Shown here: piece by piece, positions 25,731 to 34,221 of the stretch
Layout of the letters: each line of letters begins with the position of its first letter
Position numbering within the stretch: the first letter of the stretch is position 1
Assembly: GCA_019456195.1 (NCBI GenBank)
Contig: VRUK01000023.1
Location: forward strand, 1 to 57,463
DNA from: Planctomycetota bacterium
GTDB taxonomy: Bacteria; Planctomycetota; Phycisphaerae; Sedimentisphaerales; Anaerobacaceae
Reading direction: 5' to 3'
DNA length: 57,463 bases
Notes under the pieces: generated by a model
The model's input: only the letters and a program-made list of their open reading frames with translations
What the model was told of the DNA's origin: nothing
Databases searched by the model: none
Position numbers and translations under genes: made by a program

Positions 25731-27329
25731 TTATTTCGGAAGTTGATTAGCCAGAAGAACCAATGCTGATTGAGGGACATCATCGGATGAATTGGCAATT
25801 TCTTTAACGCCACTAAGGTCATTAGATAACAGCATAATATTCTTAGTTCGAGAACCATTAAGGTCAAGAAATAACTCCGTGAGATTTGGCGGTCGGCAGT
25901 TACGAATAAAGATATTCTGCGAATTTGTACATCGAATCATTCCGGCCGCCTTTGGAGTAAAGGGGGCATCCATGGAATCGATAACAGCTTCATCTACATC
26001 ATCAAATACTATAGCATGGCGATAATCCGGAGATGAGGTCTCGAACCGGATATTTTGGAATTTTAATCCTTTGACATGACGGCAAAAGAATCCATACGCA
26101 GGAAGGGTGCCGAACATGACACTTTCTGGGTAACTTGTCGGTTTTTCAGGGATTTTGCGTGAAGCATCTTCCTTACTGCCTGTGCCTTCGAATCCTAAAT
26201 GAATATTGGTAAGGATTATGTTTTCGACGTTATGGCCCGGCAAGCCTGTGATCGAACAACCGATTTGCGAACAGTCTGTCGCAATGATGTTACTAATGAT
26301 GACATTTCGAAATTTTCCGATATCAGGTTTCGACTGGTCCTTTTCATAAAGGCGGGCGCGGTTTCCCAGCCGCATGAAAATCGGAACCGTAACACCTTTT
26401 ATGGTCAGGTTGGATATTGCCACTCGGTCGAGTGTACCGCCATCGACGATTTCCAGGGCAACACCAGCCAATCCTCTCTGGCGTCCATAGATAACTTTGG
26501 AATAGCGGGGAGAACATATCGTACAGTTGGTAACATTTATGTTCTGAAATCCGCCGCCGGACTCAGTTCCCATCTTGATAGAATTACAGTGGCTGCTTAC
26601 GAGACAATCGGAGATGGTAATGTTTTCGCATGGATTAAGAGTTAGACTTTTAAGTACAATAGCATCATCATCAGAATCTACCCTGCAGCCAGCTATAATT
26701 ACATCCCTGCAACTGTCGATATTTAGACCGTCATTATTATAGCTTACGTGGTTAAAGACTGAGATATCACGAATAGTGAGATGATCACACTGACGATAGT
26801 GCTGCATCCAGCTTCCTGCACTGCGCATGTTAACACCTTCGATAAGAATATCAGAGCAGTTTTCCAGATAGACATTTTTAGGCCTTGGGCCGTTTTTATA
26901 TTTGAAATTAGAACCCTGGCCGTCGATAGTACCCCTACCACAAATCGCAATGTTCTTAAGATTCTTTCCGGCGATGATTGCCCAATAACTGAATGTTTCG
27001 CCTTCCGTGCCATGAAGTTTACGAGGGCGGCCGTAATCTTTTTTCTCTTTGCTGCCAAGCAGTAAACAACCGGAATCAAGCCAGAGAGTAATGTTGTTTT
27101 CCAAATAGATCGTCCCACTCAGCCAGGTCCCGGCGGGAAAATATACTGTGCCACCGCCGCTTTCAGCGCATTGATCGACAGCATTCTGTATCGCTTGCGT
27201 GCAGAGAGTTTTACCATCAGGTTTTGCGCCGAAGTCGAGTATGTTATATGTCTTTTTAGCAGACCCGACTGTAACCGGGCTGGTTAGAAACAATAATGCA
27301 GATGCCATTAGAAAGACTTGTTTACACAT
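25731..27329 (-). CDS. GH28-like polygalacturonase (right-handed beta-helix), secreted
   Basis: The 532-residue protein has a signal peptide (to about residue 23), then the GH28 entry motif YNILDFGAKPDGKTLCTQAIQ and a long beta-helix. Canonical NTD is NNDGLNID, and the DD pair is in DSDDDAIVLKS. The third canonical motif, GHG, reads SHCNSIKMGTES, and a clear RIK is not seen. This marks a divergent subfamily whose acid residues are kept. It would hydrolyse pectic galacturonan or a related uronic-acid glycan. AAGG precedes the ATG. It converges on the prepilin-like gene with 28 bases between. Specificity is uncertain; the fold is firm. Confidence 0.88.
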   Translation of the reverse strand: MCKQVFLMASALLFLTSPVTVGSAKKTYNILDFGAKPDGKTLCTQAIQNAVDQCAESGGGTVYFPAGTWLSGTIYLENNITLWLDSGCLLLGSKEKKDYGRPRKLHGTEGETFSYWAIIAGKNLKNIAICGRGTIDGQGSNFKYKNGPRPKNVYLENCSDILIEGVNMRSAGSWMQHYRQCDHLTIRDISVFNHVSYNNDGLNIDSCRDVIIAGCRVDSDDDAIVLKSLTLNPCENITISDCLVSSHCNSIKMGTESGGGFQNINVTNCTICSPRYSKVIYGRQRGLAGVALEIVDGGTLDRVAISNLTIKGVTVPIFMRLGNRARLYEKDQSKPDIGKFRNVIISNIIATDCSQIGCSITGLPGHNVENIILTNIHLGFEGTGSKEDASRKIPEKPTSYPESVMFGTLPAYGFFCRHVKGLKFQNIRFETSSPDYRHAIVFDDVDEAVIDSMDAPFTPKAAGMIRCTNSQNIFIRNCRPPNLTELFLDLNGSRTKNIMLLSNDLSGVKEIANSSDDVPQSALVLLANQLPK

Positions 27330-27414
27330 GAGAGATACCTTTCAAATAACTGTTTTCCGGAGAATAGGACGCACAGAAGCATTTTAGAAGGTTTCTTACT
27401 GTATTCATGCCGCC

Positions 27415-27443
27415 AAGATAGTACAATTAGTTACATGAAGCAA
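27415..27443 (-). promoter_or_regulatory. Possible promoter of the GH28 gene
   Basis: Minus-strand TTGCTT (27443-27438) and TATCTT (27420-27415), spacer 17; transcript start near 27408, about 80 bases before the ATG. Confidence 0.35.
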
Positions 27444-27563
27444 GTTCACATTAGTCCTTAAGTGAAAATTGCGATGGACTTTTTCGACAGGACGGGGCGA
27501 TTAAGCAGAATCAAATGAAAAACATAGGCAATTATATGAAAACAACCTGAAAGGGCGAAATCA

Positions 27564-29048
27564 ATGAAAAAAATCATATTCGGTCTCCTTTGTCTTGCTG
27601 TGTCCACACAGATCTACGCATCAGACAAATATCGCAAACCTGAATCATTTGTTCTTCAGTGCTCTGACGGCAACGTGCTTAGGGCCTACGATATGGCTCT
27701 GACAGTTGTAGAGGGCAACGTCAAGCTGTGGCAACACGGATTACTTGATACCTCCAGGCCGGTGCTCATGGCGGGAAAAGGATATGCAAGACCATGGACG
27801 CGAGATGCAAGCTATAACACCTTTTTCTGTGCCGGTCTCATATATCCCGAGGTCGCCAAAAACACCCTCCTGAGCGTGCTTCTAAAAGAAGATGATGTCA
27901 TCCGAATCGGCGGCCAGTACTGGGACTGCATTTCATGGGTCACCGGTGCATGGGCCTACTACACCTATACGGGAGATGAGAATTTTCTACGAACGGGATA
28001 TAGTGCTGCCGTGAATTCATTAGCCTATTTCCGTGAAAAAGAGTTCGACAACACGACAGGCCTTTTCTGCGGACCCGGCTGGTCGGACGGGATTGGTGGG
28101 TATCCTGAACCGTACAATAATGCGGGGGGTAGCTCCTTCATACTTGACTATGCCAAACATAACGCTCACATAGACAAGATACGTATGAAAGCCCTCAGCA
28201 CTAACTGCTTATACTATAATGCCTACCGCAAAGCGGCACTGATGGGAAAGCTGCTCGACCGGCCTGCCAAGGAATGCGCCGATCTTGCGGAAAAGGCTGA
28301 TGCTTTGAAAGCCGCTATAAATCGCCACCTATGGATCAACAGCGCAGGTCACTTCGCATACTTTCTTGACGCAAAGGGACGTCTGGACCATTCGCAGGAA
28401 GGCCTGGGACATGCGCAAGCCATTCTTTTCAACGTAGCAGACACGAATCGTGCTGAATTAATTTTCAAAAATCAATACGTCTCTCCCCATGGCATTCCAT
28501 GTACATGGCCGCTCTTTCAGCGGTTTAGCAATGACAGAATCGGCCGGCATTGTGGGACTGTCTGGCCCCAGATACAAGGCTTCTGGGCCCTTGCCGCGTC
28601 ATCAGAAGGCAATCTGGCTATTATGGATCGTGAATTCAAAGCTCTCACTGATATGGCGCTCGCAAGCAATGACTTCAGCGAAATCTACCATCCGTTCACC
28701 GGACAGCCTTATGGAGGATTCCAGGTAGGCAGACTCTGGCACAGCCAACCAGCACAGACATGGGCTGCAACTGCCTATATTGCAATGATTTATAAGGGCG
28801 TTATGGGTATGCGTTTTGACCCCAATGGCCTTTTCTTTAAGCCTGTTGTACCACCACGCATAGCAAGATTAAGCTTGGCAGGGATAAAATATCGAGACAT
28901 GACTTTAGATATTAAAATATATGGTTCCGGTATAAAAATAAAAAGGTGCGCGATTGACGATAGAATCATGGAACGACCGAGAATCGCGGCGACCATGACC
29001 GGACACCATATAATTACTATCTATATGGAAGATGACACGGAACGGTAA
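27564..29048 (+). CDS. Secreted (alpha/alpha)6-barrel glycosidase (GH63/GH65/GH78-like)
   Basis: A signal peptide (KIIFGLLCLAVSTQIYA) precedes an (alpha/alpha)6 barrel of the amylo-glucosidase/MGH1 type. Visible motifs are RPWTRDASYNTFF, GGQYWDCISWVTGAWAYY, GPGWSDGIGGYPE (likely acid residue), RIGRHCGTVWPQIQGFWA and a small C-terminal beta domain. The length (494) fits a single catalytic domain without accessory modules. AAGGGCGAAATCA precedes the ATG. Such enzymes release terminal hexose or rhamnose residues. It ends 66 bases from the convergent sulfatase. The fold is confident; the exact GH family and linkage are not. Confidence 0.82.
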   Translation: MKKIIFGLLCLAVSTQIYASDKYRKPESFVLQCSDGNVLRAYDMALTVVEGNVKLWQHGLLDTSRPVLMAGKGYARPWTRDASYNTFFCAGLIYPEVAKNTLLSVLLKEDDVIRIGGQYWDCISWVTGAWAYYTYTGDENFLRTGYSAAVNSLAYFREKEFDNTTGLFCGPGWSDGIGGYPEPYNNAGGSSFILDYAKHNAHIDKIRMKALSTNCLYYNAYRKAALMGKLLDRPAKECADLAEKADALKAAINRHLWINSAGHFAYFLDAKGRLDHSQEGLGHAQAILFNVADTNRAELIFKNQYVSPHGIPCTWPLFQRFSNDRIGRHCGTVWPQIQGFWALAASSEGNLAIMDREFKALTDMALASNDFSEIYHPFTGQPYGGFQVGRLWHSQPAQTWAATAYIAMIYKGVMGMRFDPNGLFFKPVVPPRIARLSLAGIKYRDMTLDIKIYGSGIKIKRCAIDDRIMERPRIAATMTGHHIITIYMEDDTER

Positions 29049-29056
29049 CAAGGTCT

Positions 29057-29072
29057 ATCTGAAATTTCAGAT
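29057..29072. repeat. 16-base perfect palindrome between convergent genes
   Basis: ATCTGAAATTTCAGAT reads identically on both strands, nine bases after the glycosidase stop and about 40 bases before the sulfatase stop. Without T-runs it is a weak bidirectional terminator candidate or a protein site. Confidence 0.35.
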
Positions 29073-29114
29073 TAAGGAGAAACATAAACTCCGAGAGATG
29101 CCAATAATAAACGG

Positions 29115-30578
29115 CTACCCCTTATACGATACGATCTCTGGCTCATTTTCATCTGCGGTCACCATCCGGCGCTTAAGAGTCTTAGCCAGTTGTGCCCGAA
29201 CGTCAGCCAATGCGGGATCATCAACCAGATTGTATCTTTCATGAGGATCCTTTTCCAGATTGTACAGCTTGCCTTCCATATACTCATCGCTGCACGAATC
29301 GCGCCCACCGTTCTTGCCCTTTGCACGAACCGAATACTTCCATTTTCGCGTACGAACAGCTCTGCCAACCTGCGACTCACTTATCTGGACAAAGACCTCT
29401 TTCGGCCAATCGTCCGCCTTTGAATTTACAAGCTGTTGCAGTGCCCTGCCTCTCATATAATTCGGCGGTCGCACTTGTCCGGCTTGAAGCACAGTCGGTG
29501 TAAGGTCAATCAGGCTCACCATTTCGCTTATCACTTTACCGCCAGTAAAGCCCGGACCATGAATGATCAGGGGAGTGCGGATTGCATTGTCGTGACTGGA
29601 CCTTTTGTATTCGCTATTGCGCGTTCTGAAGTGGCAGCCATGATCGGATGTGTAAATTAGCAATGTGTCATCGGCGATACCGAGTTGTTCCAGCTTGTTG
29701 CGGATACGGCCTACATTTTTATCAAGGCTCCAGCAGCAGCCGAGATAATCGGGCATCTCCTTGCGCCAATCACCTTTTGTACCCGCCAGATCGCCGGGGA
29801 TTTTGTAATCGGCAAAACGCTTTTTAGAACCACGCGGCCCTTCAAAATGATTGTGGTCATTCTGATGATGGGGCTCAATATATGAGATGAATAGGAAGAA
29901 TGGCTTATCACTATTTCGGTGATCCAGATATTCCAAAGCCCAGTCGGTTTGTGCATCTACGCGATACCGGTCTTGTGGAAATTCTCGCTTTTTGCCGTCA
30001 CTGTCGAACATAAAACCATCGTAGCTGTGCGATGTGAATTCCAGTACATCCGATGCCAACCAAAAGTCCCGGTAGCCTCCTCGTCGCTGTTTGGGAATCG
30101 GCTTGGTTCGATAGTCTGCATTACGTCCCGGAACTCTGGAAGTCGAAGCTAAATGCCATTTGCCCAGGTAGCCGACCTGATAGCCCACATCAGACAGCCA
30201 ATGAGCGATAGTTTTTTCATTTTCAGGCAGGGCTATTCCGTTACGATAGCACCCTGTTTCAGTGGCATACTTACCGGTTTGCAGACATGACCTTGCAGGC
30301 CCGCATACAGGCTGGCAGGTAAAGGAATACTCAAAACGCACACCTTCACGAGCCAACTGATCCAGGTTGGGAGTAAGGTTATCGAACAATGGCGAACCGT
30401 AGCTGCCAACCGTATCCCATCGCTGCTGGTCGCTGAAAATGAAAATTATGTTGGGTCGGTTCCGGTTTTCGTTTCCCAACACACTTTGGCTTTTGACCCA
30501 TCCGTATGTCGAGATATACGTTACACTCAATCCAAATGTCTTGAGAAACTCTCGACGTCCCAGCATTTTCGTCTTCAT
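29115..30578 (-). CDS. Exported Cys-type sulfatase (S1 family), second copy
   Basis: The ATG at 30578 (487 residues), with AAGG upstream, is chosen over a longer ATG at 30605. A Tat-like signal (MLGRREFLKTFG) precedes NIIFIFSDQQRWD and the formylglycine motif CGPARSCLQTGKY, different from the CMPSR motif of the other sulfatase, so the two probably belong to different subfamilies. Further metal ligands are in YTSDHG. It removes sulfate from a polysaccharide or oligosaccharide and needs a formylglycine-generating enzyme encoded elsewhere. It follows the large BNR gene by 71 bases on the same strand. Confidence 0.92.
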   Translation of the reverse strand: MKTKMLGRREFLKTFGLSVTYISTYGWVKSQSVLGNENRNRPNIIFIFSDQQRWDTVGSYGSPLFDNLTPNLDQLAREGVRFEYSFTCQPVCGPARSCLQTGKYATETGCYRNGIALPENEKTIAHWLSDVGYQVGYLGKWHLASTSRVPGRNADYRTKPIPKQRRGGYRDFWLASDVLEFTSHSYDGFMFDSDGKKREFPQDRYRVDAQTDWALEYLDHRNSDKPFFLFISYIEPHHQNDHNHFEGPRGSKKRFADYKIPGDLAGTKGDWRKEMPDYLGCCWSLDKNVGRIRNKLEQLGIADDTLLIYTSDHGCHFRTRNSEYKRSSHDNAIRTPLIIHGPGFTGGKVISEMVSLIDLTPTVLQAGQVRPPNYMRGRALQQLVNSKADDWPKEVFVQISESQVGRAVRTRKWKYSVRAKGKNGGRDSCSDEYMEGKLYNLEKDPHERYNLVDDPALADVRAQLAKTLKRRMVTADENEPEIVSYKG

Positions 30579-30649
30579 TTGAACTTTACCTTCTCTATAT
30601 TCCATATTCGGTCAGACGCCAATAAACTTCAATTCAGCAGGGACAAGTT

Positions 30650-33600
30650 TTACTTATTAAATTCCGGAATTGGACGTCCGGCTGTCCACGGCAAACCGAC
30701 CGCTTCTATGTTTTTCTGTAGGTTAACGAAGTCTATTTCAATCAATTCTTTAATACGACCAAGTAAAGCCTCGAATTCTTCCTCTGCTATCTCAAAATCC
30801 TGCCGATGAGTTAGAGTTGGACCATATGTTGATCGCATGGCATTCATAGCCGAATTTACCCGACTCATAATAGATATATGGTCGGGTTCGTTGTATCGCG
30901 ATTTTGTAGTGTTGCCGATAAGTAATTCGCGAATGTCTTTCAATTTAAGTTCCATTTTTCTCGCTTCTTCAAACAGTTGTGGCGTGCCTTTGTCAGATTG
31001 TTTCAATGCCTTTTTGATTTCGACTAATTGGCTCAGGACTTCGTCCGTTTTTCCAGAAGCTCCCCGAATAGCCCGCTGAAGTTCCCCAGCTGTTATGTAG
31101 AATTGGAGAACCGCATTACGATCCTGGACCGGCAAAGACGGGGTAATCATAAGCACAACTTCAACAGTCTTTGATTGTCCAAGCGGCTTTACCTCGTCCT
31201 TTATATGTTTTTCGGCTGCTATTGTATATTTTCCCGGGACAACAAAAGGCCCACTGCCGCCGGCCGATGACAGGGAAGAATAACGCAAGTTCCAGTTCAC
31301 TCGATGGAAACCGGCAGAAACACCTCCGGTGACACGATTCACAACGTTACCTTCTGTGTCCTTTATTACAAAAGTAATAACCGGACTTTCTTCACGATCT
31401 TCCTCTTTCAGTGCATCCCAACCGGGATACGGATTATCACCGCCCTGTTTTTTATTTTTCTCTTCTTTTTTTCGGCGAGATTGTTTTATTGTCTTTAATG
31501 AGTCCTTAAGATAGTAGGTGAAAACTGCGCCGAATGGTGGATTGGGTGCTGTGAAAAAACCATCACCCTGGCTCCCCTTTTCACTGCCAAGGGCACGTGC
31601 CGGTACATACAATAAAGCTTTTCGGATGGGGAACAGCACAAACTCCTTTTCGTTCAGCACCTCATCACTGATTTCACGCAGGAAGGAATAGTCATCCAGC
31701 ACGAAGAAACTGCGTCCAAATGAGGCGCCTACTAAATCGTTTTCGCGCCGCTGAATCTCGATATCTCTAAAGGAAATCGTTGGGACATTTCCTTTGAGTT
31801 GAATCCATTTGTTTCCTCCGTCAATACTGAAATACAAGCCGAATTCAGCGCCAAGAAAATATAAATCGGGCTTCACATGATCCTGTGTAAACCGCCAGAG
31901 AATTTGTCGTTCGGGTAAATCGCCTGTAATGGAATGCCAGGTCTTGCCACGATCATCGCTTTTCACCAGGTAGGGTTTGAAATCTCCGGTTTTGTGATTA
32001 TCAAAAACAGCATAAACTGCGTTAACATCGTGACGGTCAGCCTTGATGTCATTAACGAACGCCTCTTCCGGGATACCGTATATCCGTTCCACTTTCCGCC
32101 AGTTCTGACCTTCGTCTTCAGTTATCTGGATAAGACCATCATCAGTGCCAACATAGATAAGTCCTTCCTTCAAAGGAGATTCGGATATGGAAGTGATATT
32201 ACCGTATTGCGACATTGCCCCGGTATCGTAAACTGCATTGATGCTCCACACCCTATCCATATGTTTCAACTTATAACGATCCAGGTTGCGTGACAGGTCA
32301 GGGCTGACAGTGGTCCATGAATCGCCGCGGTCGTCACTGCGGTGCAGTTTCTTGGAGCCATAGTAAAGACGAGTGTGAGAATGAGGACTGATAAAAATCG
32401 GTGAGTCCCAGTTGAATCGCAGGTCATTTTCACCTTTCGCCGGTCGGGGTCGAATATCGATTGCTTCTCCGGTGATCCTGTCAAATCGCTTTAAATACCC
32501 CTGTTGTGATTCACCATATATAATATTCGGATTCTCGGGATCAATAGCGCAATCATGCCCATCACCGCCAATGATCGCTTGCCAGTCGCTGTTACGAATG
32601 CTTGATGCATTTGATGTGCGGCTTGGGCCATACTGGGTAGCATTGTCTTGAGTACCGCCCACCATATTGTAAAACGGTTCATCATAATCAACATCTACTT
32701 TGTAGAACTGGGTCAAAGGAAGATTTGGGAAATATTCAAATGTTTGGCCGCGATCGAAAGACCTATAAAGCCCTCCGTCACAACCAACTAAAATGAAATC
32801 AGGATCATTCGGATGAAAAACCACGACATGATTGTCAACATGTTTCCAGCGACTTTCGACTGTCTGCCAGGTCTTACCGCCATCTGCAGTGCGTCCTAAG
32901 CGAACATTCGCCTGATAGACCACATCGAAACGGTGCGGATCACAATAGATTTCCTGGTAATAGTGTGGCCCGGTCCCGCCACTGATGTAATTACTCATTT
33001 TGCTCCAGCTTTGTCCACCATTTTTCGAGCGCCAAAAACCGCCTTTACGCCCGGACAGTTCGATTGAAGCATAAACCACATCTTGTTTAATCGGAGAAAC
33101 AGCTAAAGCGATTTTTCCCATGTCCTCACCGGGCAAACCGCTTTTCAATTCCGTCCAGTTTTCGCCTGCATCCATCGATTTGAATATTCCCGTCTCCGGC
33201 CCGCCATTAACCAACGCCCAGACAGTGCGATGACGTTGATGGGTAGCTGCATAAATAACATCCGGATTGCGGGGATCAAATACGACGTCGGTCACGCCTG
33301 TATAGGGTCCTTTAGAGAGAATTTGCACCCATGTTTTGCCGCCATCGGTTGTTTTATAAAGTCCACGGTCCCCGCCTGAAGACCAAAGGGGGCCCTGGGA
33401 CGCTACATAAACAATGTTGGAATCGCAAGGATCCACAAGGATTTTGGCGATGTGCTCACTATCTTTGAGCCCCATATTTTTGAAACTCTTGCCGCCATCC
33501 AGACTCTTATAGACACCATCGCCATAACCAACATGACGCCCCCCAACATTTTCACCCGTCCCGACCCAAATGACGTGGTGGTTAGATGGATCGATCGTAA

Positions 33601-33904
33601 CACAACCGATGGAATATGATCCATATTTGTCAAAAATGGGAGTCCAGGTCGTGCCGGCATTGACAGTCTTCCATAGGTTGCCTGAACCTGCTCCAACGTA
33701 CCATATGTTGGGCTGTGTCGGATCAATAGCAGCATCGGCAATCCGCCCTGACATCAGAGCCGGACCAATATTTCTCAATTTTATTCCACTGAATGTTTCG
33801 GCGCTTAATTTAGTTTTTTCTTTCTTCTCGGACTCTTCATCCGCCCATGCTGAAAAAGCAAACAAAATAACCAAGAACAGCCTAAATAAATAGTTTCGCA
33901 TCAT
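30650..33904 (-). CDS. Large secreted sortilin/VPS10-like Asp-box beta-propeller
   Basis: The 1084-residue protein has a signal peptide (to about residue 21) and the characteristic N-terminal LRNIGPALMSGRIADAAID, followed by about eleven Asp-box repeats (TTDGGKTWV, SMDAGENWT, SKNGGQSWS, SDDRGDSWT, SDDRGKTWH and others) to about residue 720. A Lys-rich linker (KKEEKNKKQGG) and a C-terminal immunoglobulin-like plus helical region follow. This full architecture is often annotated as a glycosyl hydrolase, but no catalytic residues are established. AAAGGA precedes the ATG. It shares direction with the sulfatase 71 bases downstream. Probable role is extracellular binding or processing of glycan or protein. 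Confidence 0.85.
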   Translation of the reverse strand: MMRNYLFRLFLVILFAFSAWADEESEKKEKTKLSAETFSGIKLRNIGPALMSGRIADAAIDPTQPNIWYVGAGSGNLWKTVNAGTTWTPIFDKYGSYSIGCVTIDPSNHHVIWVGTGENVGGRHVGYGDGVYKSLDGGKSFKNMGLKDSEHIAKILVDPCDSNIVYVASQGPLWSSGGDRGLYKTTDGGKTWVQILSKGPYTGVTDVVFDPRNPDVIYAATHQRHRTVWALVNGGPETGIFKSMDAGENWTELKSGLPGEDMGKIALAVSPIKQDVVYASIELSGRKGGFWRSKNGGQSWSKMSNYISGGTGPHYYQEIYCDPHRFDVVYQANVRLGRTADGGKTWQTVESRWKHVDNHVVVFHPNDPDFILVGCDGGLYRSFDRGQTFEYFPNLPLTQFYKVDVDYDEPFYNMVGGTQDNATQYGPSRTSNASSIRNSDWQAIIGGDGHDCAIDPENPNIIYGESQQGYLKRFDRITGEAIDIRPRPAKGENDLRFNWDSPIFISPHSHTRLYYGSKKLHRSDDRGDSWTTVSPDLSRNLDRYKLKHMDRVWSINAVYDTGAMSQYGNITSISESPLKEGLIYVGTDDGLIQITEDEGQNWRKVERIYGIPEEAFVNDIKADRHDVNAVYAVFDNHKTGDFKPYLVKSDDRGKTWHSITGDLPERQILWRFTQDHVKPDLYFLGAEFGLYFSIDGGNKWIQLKGNVPTISFRDIEIQRRENDLVGASFGRSFFVLDDYSFLREISDEVLNEKEFVLFPIRKALLYVPARALGSEKGSQGDGFFTAPNPPFGAVFTYYLKDSLKTIKQSRRKKEEKNKKQGGDNPYPGWDALKEEDREESPVITFVIKDTEGNVVNRVTGGVSAGFHRVNWNLRYSSLSSAGGSGPFVVPGKYTIAAEKHIKDEVKPLGQSKTVEVVLMITPSLPVQDRNAVLQFYITAGELQRAIRGASGKTDEVLSQLVEIKKALKQSDKGTPQLFEEARKMELKLKDIRELLIGNTTKSRYNEPDHISIMSRVNSAMNAMRSTYGPTLTHRQDFEIAEEEFEALLGRIKELIEIDFVNLQKNIEAVGLPWTAGRPIPEFNK

Positions 33905-34221
33905 TTGGATTCCTTTAGATAATTTGAGTATGTCCTAATACTTTAAGCAAAGATTTAACATTTACTTTGGCGAAATGGTGTTCCTCCAAATCCATTTCTG
34001 TATACTACCATATTTGTGCCGGAAAAACAACTTGTTTATCGGGTGATTTACGAATTCAATCGAATACCACTGGAAGCTACGCAGGACTGCTTCTACAAAA
34101 AGATAGAGCTTTGACTAAGGCTCATTAAACATCGCGATATGCCAGGCTCTGTACACTATGCCATCCAGAGCAACTGCTTTTTTAAGAGCTTCTTTTGTGT
34201 GGGAAGCTGATAATATATTTT
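33905..34221. other. Intergenic region (317 bases) with a coding-looking tail but no gene
   Basis: On the minus strand, starting just after the phosphohexomutase stop and in another frame, about 39 sense codons run to a TAG at 34117-34115 (ending IAMFNEP). There is no plausible start or ribosome site, so it is treated as a possible gene remnant. The remainder holds only the upstream region of the BNR gene with no clear promoter. Confidence 0.3.
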
